DNA of 18,126 nt from an uncultured Gluconobacter sp. (GTDB lineage Bacteria > Pseudomonadota > Alphaproteobacteria > Acetobacterales > Acetobacteraceae), in NCBI GenBank assembly GCA_937880175.1, contig CALFLO010000100.1, positions 1 through 18,126 of the forward strand, written 5' to 3'. Of the stretch, positions 13,562 to 18,126 are shown piece after piece. The notes under the pieces were generated by a model. That model saw only the letters and a program-made list of their open reading frames with translations, was not told the DNA's origin and made no database searches. Both the position numbers and the translations under genes were made by a program. Within the stretch, counting starts at the first letter, position 1. Every line of letters starts with the position of its first letter.

Positions 13562-14355
13562 CACAGCAGAGTCCGCAGGAACCGGCGTGTCCGTCCCTCC
13601 CGGGGGTTGGCGAACATCAGGTCCGGATCACCACTTTCGACGATTTCCCCGCCCTCGACGAACAGAACGCGGTCCGAGGCCGCGCGCGCGAACCGCATGT
13701 CATGCGTGACCACAAGCTGCGTCATGCCGTCATCATCCAGTGCCCGCATCACGGACAGGACTTCCTCTGACAACTCGGGGTCCAGCGCGGATGTCGGCTC
13801 GTCATACAGCATGACGGACGGCTTCATGGCGAGCGCACGCGCAATGGCAGCGCGCTGCTTCTGACCGCCCGAAAGACTGTCGGGATAACGGTCCTTGGTT
13901 GCCGCAAGACCAACCTTTTCCAGAAGTTCGCAGGCGATGGACTGGGCCTCGTCACGCGACATCTTCTTGACCTTGATCGGCGCCATCATGACGTTATCGA
14001 GCACCGTGCGGTGCGGAAACAGATTGAAGGCCTGAAACACCATGCCGACATGCGACCGCAGCTTATGGGCCTCAGCCTCATTGGCGCGGCTCCAGTGCTT
14101 TCCCGTACAAGCGACTGTCACGTCCTCGATCCGGACAGAGCCCGCATCCGGATGTTCCAGAAAGTTGAGGCAGCGCAGGAACGTGGACTTGCCACATCCC
14201 GAAGGCCCGATCATCGAGATCAGCTCACCGCGCTCCACATCGAGCGACAGGCCCTTCAGAACCTCATTCCCACCAAAGGACTTGGCGATACCACTCGCCT
14301 GCAGCACCAGATCAGCCAGTTCCGGAAACCCTCGAAAAAAGAGACGCACGATCAC
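13561..14355 (-). CDS. Polar amino-acid ABC transporter ATP-binding protein (GlnQ/HisP type)
   Basis: Powers the importer encoded by the overlapping downstream gene. Seen: 264 residues with Walker A GPSGCGKST (50-58), Q-loop VFQAFNLFPHRTVLDN, signature LSGGQKQR (161-168), Walker B VMLYDEP (Asp185, Glu186) and switch His218 in VVTHDM. The insert SVRIEDVTVACTGKHW with QAFNLFPH is typical of the polar amino-acid (PAAT) family. The start is uncertain: GTG 14355 gives a 16-residue extension before the conserved LVLQASGIAKSFG, and GTG at 14349 or 14307 are alternatives. No convincing Shine-Dalgarno separates them. The stop overlaps the start of the fused receptor-permease, so the two are one operon. 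The cognate substrate is not evident. Confidence 0.93.
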   Translation of the reverse strand: MIVRLFFRGFPELADLVLQASGIAKSFGGNEVLKGLSLDVERGELISMIGPSGCGKSTFLRCLNFLEHPDAGSVRIEDVTVACTGKHWSRANEAEAHKLRSHVGMVFQAFNLFPHRTVLDNVMMAPIKVKKMSRDEAQSIACELLEKVGLAATKDRYPDSLSGGQKQRAAIARALAMKPSVMLYDEPTSALDPELSEEVLSVMRALDDDGMTQLVVTHDMRFARAASDRVLFVEGGEIVESGDPDLMFANPREGRTRRFLRTLL

Positions 14356-14476
14356 ATGACCGCGCAGCCCTCATAACGGACCTGCGCCAGCGTATCGAGA
14401 CCTTAATACAGCTCGGGGCACAATTCATACGATCATCATATTCCGCCCCTCCGGAGCCGGGCTCTTACGCCAGCCC

Positions 14477-14505
14477 TTGCGAAGGACGTCCGCAGGGTCT
14501 CTAAA
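14477..14505 (+). promoter_or_regulatory. Candidate ccmAB promoter
   Basis: TTGCGA (14477-14482), 17 nt, then TCTAAA (14500-14505); each box matches 4 of 6 sigma70 consensus positions. It lies 51 nt before the ccmA ATG, in a 201-nt gap shared with the divergent amino-acid transporter operon. I found no equally good promoter for that operon. The rest of the gap holds only short palindromes. Prediction only. Confidence 0.35.
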
Positions 14506-14556
14506 ACAGAAAGACACACACCGGGACAGAGCCGAACCCGCGCATGAGACCCTTTG

Positions 14557-15192
14557 ATGACCAGCCCGTCTGACTTCCCCACGCCCCCCGTTCCCGGACG
14601 CCTGCTCGATGTTGAGGACGTCACGGTTTTTCGCGGAGACCGGTTGGTGCTCGATGGTGTATCGCTGACGCTGGATGCCGGGGATGCCATGATCCTCACG
14701 GGGCCAAACGGTGCGGGGAAATCCACCCTTCTGCGCACGATTTCCGGCCTGCGCCGTCCCGATTCAGGCGAGGTCATCCGCTATGGCGATCTCGCCTGGC
14801 TCGGTCATCAGGATGCGCTCAAGCCCGGACTGACGCTGGCACAAAATCTGGCTCTGGCTGAAAAACTCGGCACGAACAGTCTGCCTGACGCACTTGATGC
14901 GCTGGACCTCACCCATCTGACGGATCTCCCAGCGCGCCTCCTGTCCTCGGGGCAGAAACGCCGCGCGGCCTTCGCCCGCGTCATGCTTTCGGGCGCTCCC
15001 CTGTGGCTGCTCGACGAGCCGACAGTAGGGCTGGATGTCGCCAGCATCGAGCGGCTTGGTGCCGTCATGGCCGCCCATCGCGCAAAGGGTGGCGCCATGA
15101 TCGTCACGACGCATGTGCCGCTTCCCCTCGACAATACCCGCTCCCACGAGCTGCCGTCGCTCGCGCATGTGGAATCTTTCTGGCTGTCATGA
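14557..15192 (+). CDS. ccmA: Cytochrome c maturation ATP-binding protein CcmA
   Basis: CcmA is the ATPase of the CcmABCD complex that releases heme-loaded CcmE for cytochrome c assembly at the periplasmic side. Seen: 211 residues, the usual small size, with Walker A GPNGAGKST (49-57). The signature is the CcmA-like variant LSSGQKRR (129-136). Walker B is LWLLDEP (149-155; Asp153, Glu154), followed by LDVASIERL and switch His186 in TTHV. The segment GDLAWLGHQDALKPGLTLAQNL matches the CcmA Q-loop region. ATG 14557 is preferred to the TTG just before it; no strong Shine-Dalgarno is visible. The stop overlaps ccmB by 4 nt (ATGA), implying coupling. Acetic acid bacteria depend on many c-type cytochrome dehydrogenases, which fits. 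Confidence 0.93.
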   Translation: MTSPSDFPTPPVPGRLLDVEDVTVFRGDRLVLDGVSLTLDAGDAMILTGPNGAGKSTLLRTISGLRRPDSGEVIRYGDLAWLGHQDALKPGLTLAQNLALAEKLGTNSLPDALDALDLTHLTDLPARLLSSGQKRRAAFARVMLSGAPLWLLDEPTVGLDVASIERLGAVMAAHRAKGGAMIVTTHVPLPLDNTRSHELPSLAHVESFWLS

Positions 15193-15854
15193 CCGCTTTT
15201 CTCGCCCTGATCGACCGTGACCTCCGTCTGGCATTCCGCTTCGGTGCCGACACGCTGGCGTCGCTGCTGTTCTTTATCTTATGTGGCAGCCTGTTCCCGC
15301 TGGCACTCGGGCCGTCGCCTGACCTGCTGCGGCATATGGGGCCGGGCATTATCTGGGTCTGCGCGCTACTGGCCTGCCTCCTGCCACTGGACCGTCTGTT
15401 CGGAGCCGAACTTGAAGACGGCTCCCTCGATCTACTGATGCTGACCGGACCAGCCCCCGCCGCCGTGGCGTTTGCGAAAATGGCTGCCCACTGGCTGACG
15501 ACCGGTTTGCCGCTGCTGATCGCCAGTGTTCCGCTCGGCATCATGCTGGGCGTTAAGGGTTCCGAACTGCCGCTCCTGCTGTTCGGACTTGCGATGGGCA
15601 CGATGTCCCTGTCGCTTCTGGGCGGTATGGCGGCTTCGATCGTGCTTGGTGCGCGGCGTGGGGGCGTGCTGCTGCCGCTTCTGGTTCTGCCACTTGCGAC
15701 GCCCGTGCTGATTTTTGGCGCGGCCTCGTCCTATGCCGGGCAGCTTGCGACATCGCCTGCCGCCAGTCTGGATCTGCTGGGGGCATGTCTCTTTGCCTGC
15801 CTGCCGCTCTGCCCTCTTGCTGCCGGGCAGGGTCTGAAAGCCGCCGTGGGCTGA
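15189..15854 (+). CDS. ccmB: Heme exporter/cytochrome c maturation membrane protein CcmB
   Basis: CcmB is the integral membrane partner of CcmA in the CcmABCD complex. Seen: 221 residues, the family length. About six hydrophobic segments are visible, including LASLLFFILCGSLFPLALG, IIWVCALLACLLPL, LLIASVPLGIMLGV and GVLLPLLVLPLATPVLIFGA. The CcmB hallmark LFGAELEDGSLDLLMLTG (about 74-91) and the pattern RDLRLAFRFGADTLASLLFF at the N-terminus support the call. ATG 15189 overlaps the ccmA stop. Many relatives place ccmC and ccmD immediately after; here the next gene on this strand is a peptidase, so the remaining ccm genes must be elsewhere. No clear terminator follows. Confidence 0.93.
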   Translation: MTAFLALIDRDLRLAFRFGADTLASLLFFILCGSLFPLALGPSPDLLRHMGPGIIWVCALLACLLPLDRLFGAELEDGSLDLLMLTGPAPAAVAFAKMAAHWLTTGLPLLIASVPLGIMLGVKGSELPLLLFGLAMGTMSLSLLGGMAASIVLGARRGGVLLPLLVLPLATPVLIFGAASSYAGQLATSPAASLDLLGACLFACLPLCPLAAGQGLKAAVG

Positions 15855-15856
15855 AG

Positions 15857-15882
15857 GACATGTTATATCTTAACAGGATGTC
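15857..15882. repeat. Imperfect inverted repeat after ccmB
   Basis: TGTTA (15861-15865), TATCT, TAACA (15871-15875) is a perfect 5-bp dyad. An outer GACA (15857-15860) pairs with TGTC (15879-15882) across a 3-nt bulge. It is AT-rich in a GC-rich setting and lies 76 nt before the peptidase start. It could be an operator or a weak terminator for ccmB; there is no T tract. The role is unknown. Confidence 0.3.
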
Positions 15883-15957
15883 ATCCGGGGGCCTTTGACG
15901 GCATGACGCCTTTATGAAACGACTGGACCATATTCGTTTCAGATCGAGATCATCGTC

Positions 15958-18126
15958 ATGCCCAAACGCCCGTCGCTCAGAAGCTCCCTCTTGTCCTGCG
16001 CAGCCCTGATGGGCGTCAGTCTCGGCGTTGCCCAGGCCGAGCCGGGCTATCTGCGGGAACCTTCGATTTCCGGCCAGACCGTCCTGTTCAACGCCGAGCA
16101 GTCCGTGTGGAGCGTTCCGCTTTCGGGCGGGCAGGCCCAGCGCCTCACGACCGTGCCGCAGGGTGCCAACGCCATTGACCCGCATCCCGTCATTTCTCCC
16201 GACGGCACCCAGATCGCGTTTGCCGCCAATTTCGACGGCCCGACTGAAATCTACGTCATGCCCCGCAGCGGCGGCACGCCCCGCCGCCTGACGTTCGAGA
16301 ACGTCGCGCGTCTGAAGATCATCGGCTGGGACGCCCATGCCGGCATCCTCTACGCCGCCCCCGCCGCCACGGGGCCGTATTACACCCAGACTGTCACCGC
16401 CATTGATCCGAAGACCAGTGCAAAGCATGTCTTCCCGCTCTCGGGTGTCAATGATGCCGCACTCAGCCCGGACGGGCACTGGCTCTATGCCGTCCGCTTT
16501 GGCCTTGCCACCACGGGCGATCACATGCGCGCCTATCGTGGCGGCGCGCTATCCCAACTCTGGCGCTTCGATCTCCAGAACGGCAAGGAAGCCGAGCGCA
16601 TTGGCACGCATGATGCCAATCTCGTCCGCCCGATGCCCTGGCGCGACAGGCTGATCGTCATTTCAGATCAGGACGGACGCTATAATCTGTGGAGCCTCGC
16701 CACCGACGGCTCGGATGCGAAGCAGCTCACCCATTTCACGGATTACAGCGTTCTCGAAGCGTCCATTTCCGGCGACCACATCGTTCTGCGCAAGGGCGCG
16801 GACCTGTTTGATTTCAATCTGGCGAGCGGTGCGACCACGCCCCTCAAAGTCGATCTGACGTCCGACAACCTGCCCCGCAGCCCGTACTGGCTGGAAAAGC
16901 CCACGCGCTTCCTGACCGAAGCAGCCATTTCTGCCAAGGGTGAGACCGCAGCCTTCACCATGCGTGGCCATGTCGTAGTCGCCGGTGCTTCGCCGCGCCG
17001 TGTTGTCGTTCTCGCTACACCCGACAATGTGCGTCTGCGCCTCGCTCAGATCACGCCGGATGGCAAGTCCGTCATTGCTTTCAGTGACGTTAACGGAGAT
17101 TCCGCCCTGTGGCGCTTTGCGGCAGACGGCAGCGGCAAGGGCGAGGCCATCAGCCAGCCCTCCCCGACCGAACCCGTGATCCTGTCGCTCTCGCCGGACG
17201 GAAAATACGCCGCCCATACCGATCTTCTGGGTCACCTGTGGCTGACGGATCTGTCCACGAAGGCTGACAAACTCGTCGATAACGCCACGCAGGACGGCAC
17301 GAATGTTTTCGACTCCCTGTCATGGTCTTCTGACGGACATGTCCTGACATTCGTGCGCACACGCGGTGCGAACCTGCGTCGCCAGATCGCGCTTTACGTT
17401 CCCGCCACCGGCCAGACAAACTGGGTCACAGACGGGCGCTACGAGTCCTATTCGCCCAGCTTCTCACCGGATGGGAAATGGCTGTGGTTCCTGTCAGACC
17501 GCACATTCTCGCTGTCCAACGGCTCGCCCTGGGGGGATCGCAATATCGGACCGGCCTTCCCGAAGCGGACCGGCATTTACGCTCTGGCTCTTCAGTCTGG
17601 CGAGCGCTTCCCGTTCCAGCCCGCCACCGAGCTGGACCCGAAGGACAAGAAGCCCGATGCCGACAAGAAAGATGACAAGAAGAAGGACGGCGACAAAAAG
17701 AAGTCCCTTCCCGCCATTGAATGGGTCGGCCTCGCCACGCGTCTGTATCAGGCGCCGGTCCCTGCCGGGGACTATGGTGGCCTTGGCGTCTCGGATGAGT
17801 ATCTCTTCACCATCGACGGCTCAGGCGATGGTCCGGGCGATCTGAAGTCGATCCATATCGACAATAACGAACACAAGATCGAAACCTACGCTGCCAAAAT
17901 CTCTGAGTTTGACATCACACCCGATGGCAAGACCCTGCTCACCATCAGCCGTCGGGGCAAGAACGCGCCGGAACTGCTCCTGACGCCTGCGGGCGAGAAG
18001 CAGCCCAAGGAACTGGCTGGCAAGAAAATCGAGCTTGACCGTCTGCGTCTGCGGATCGACCCCGGACAGGAATGGTCGGACGAATTCGTGGACGCCTGGC
18101 GCCTGCACCGCGACCATTACTATGAC
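15958..18126 (+). CDS. Secreted tricorn-like peptidase (S41 family), 3' part missing
   Basis: Tricorn-like peptidases combine beta-propeller domains with a PDZ domain and an S41 serine-protease core and degrade peptides. Seen: 723 codons open to the window edge. A signal peptide ends AQA (about residues 1-27). A long run of PD40/WD40-like repeats follows, with ISPDGTQIAFAANFDGPTEIY, LSPDGHWLYAV, ITPDGKSVIAFSD, LSPDGKYAAHTD, FSPDGKWLWFLSDR and ITPDGKTLLTISR. A Lys/Asp-only stretch (about 559-583, PKDKKPDADKKDDKKKDGDK) interrupts the second propeller. The end, WSDEFVDAWRLHRDHYYD, is the usual lead-in to the catalytic half. PDZ, catalytic Ser and the rest of S41 lie beyond the window, so activity cannot be confirmed. 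ATG 15958 has GAGAT about 7 nt upstream. Its role is probably periplasmic proteolysis, by inference. Confidence 0.88.
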   Translation, partial: MPKRPSLRSSLLSCAALMGVSLGVAQAEPGYLREPSISGQTVLFNAEQSVWSVPLSGGQAQRLTTVPQGANAIDPHPVISPDGTQIAFAANFDGPTEIYVMPRSGGTPRRLTFENVARLKIIGWDAHAGILYAAPAATGPYYTQTVTAIDPKTSAKHVFPLSGVNDAALSPDGHWLYAVRFGLATTGDHMRAYRGGALSQLWRFDLQNGKEAERIGTHDANLVRPMPWRDRLIVISDQDGRYNLWSLATDGSDAKQLTHFTDYSVLEASISGDHIVLRKGADLFDFNLASGATTPLKVDLTSDNLPRSPYWLEKPTRFLTEAAISAKGETAAFTMRGHVVVAGASPRRVVVLATPDNVRLRLAQITPDGKSVIAFSDVNGDSALWRFAADGSGKGEAISQPSPTEPVILSLSPDGKYAAHTDLLGHLWLTDLSTKADKLVDNATQDGTNVFDSLSWSSDGHVLTFVRTRGANLRRQIALYVPATGQTNWVTDGRYESYSPSFSPDGKWLWFLSDRTFSLSNGSPWGDRNIGPAFPKRTGIYALALQSGERFPFQPATELDPKDKKPDADKKDDKKKDGDKKKSLPAIEWVGLATRLYQAPVPAGDYGGLGVSDEYLFTIDGSGDGPGDLKSIHIDNNEHKIETYAAKISEFDITPDGKTLLTISRRGKNAPELLLTPAGEKQPKELAGKKIELDRLRLRIDPGQEWSDEFVDAWRLHRDHYYD

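Noticed and set aside
12572..13864. A 430-codon plus-strand frame opposite the amino-acid transporter
   Set aside because: Arg/Gln/His-rich antisense translation with no domain; the ABC transporter on the minus strand is clear.
15553..16524. A 323-codon minus-strand frame opposite ccmB and the peptidase start
   Set aside because: Runs antisense through two well-supported genes and shows no family motif.

Overview
The window reads as chromosomal DNA of an alphaproteobacterium, most likely an acetic acid bacterium (Acetobacteraceae, Gluconobacter/Acetobacter-like). This is inferred from the high G+C content, the style of the proteins and the gene order; no search was run. Two gene blocks are deeply conserved housekeeping loci. 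The rest is transporter, maturation and envelope genes. I saw no insertion sequence, phage gene, CRISPR array, tRNA or rRNA.

Positions 1-8944, minus strand: the transcription/translation/RNA cluster, read right to left as rimP, nusA, ylxR (fused to an L7Ae-like domain), infB, rbfA, then truB, rpsO and a 3'-truncated pnp. The first five are tightly packed: 4-nt overlaps at ylxR/infB and infB/rbfA, and a proposed overlap at nusA/ylxR. A strong bidirectional intrinsic terminator lies directly behind rbfA, so truB-rpsO-pnp is probably a second transcription unit. truB runs 41 nt into rpsO. The rpsO-pnp gap carries two GC-rich inverted repeats, in the place where enteric bacteria have the RNase III/PNPase autoregulatory element. 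The rimP leader holds an intrinsic-terminator-like hairpin that ends 3 nt before a UUG start, which looks like an attenuator for the whole nusA-infB operon.

Positions 9161-12009, plus strand, divergent from rimP: a compact three-gene cassette. It encodes a Pro-rich single-pass membrane protein, a membrane-anchored single-domain Clp/ClpB-like AAA+ ATPase, and a single-pass protein with a large extracytoplasmic domain. I cannot assign these to a named system; it is the best candidate for something undescribed here.

Positions 12032-14355, minus strand: a two-gene polar amino-acid ABC importer. The substrate-binding protein and permease are fused in one polypeptide, and a GlnQ/HisP-type ATPase lies upstream. 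Positions 14557-15854, plus strand: ccmA-ccmB, the ATPase and membrane subunit of the cytochrome c maturation ABC complex. Positions 15958-18126, plus strand: a secreted tricorn-like peptidase, cut by the window edge before its catalytic region.
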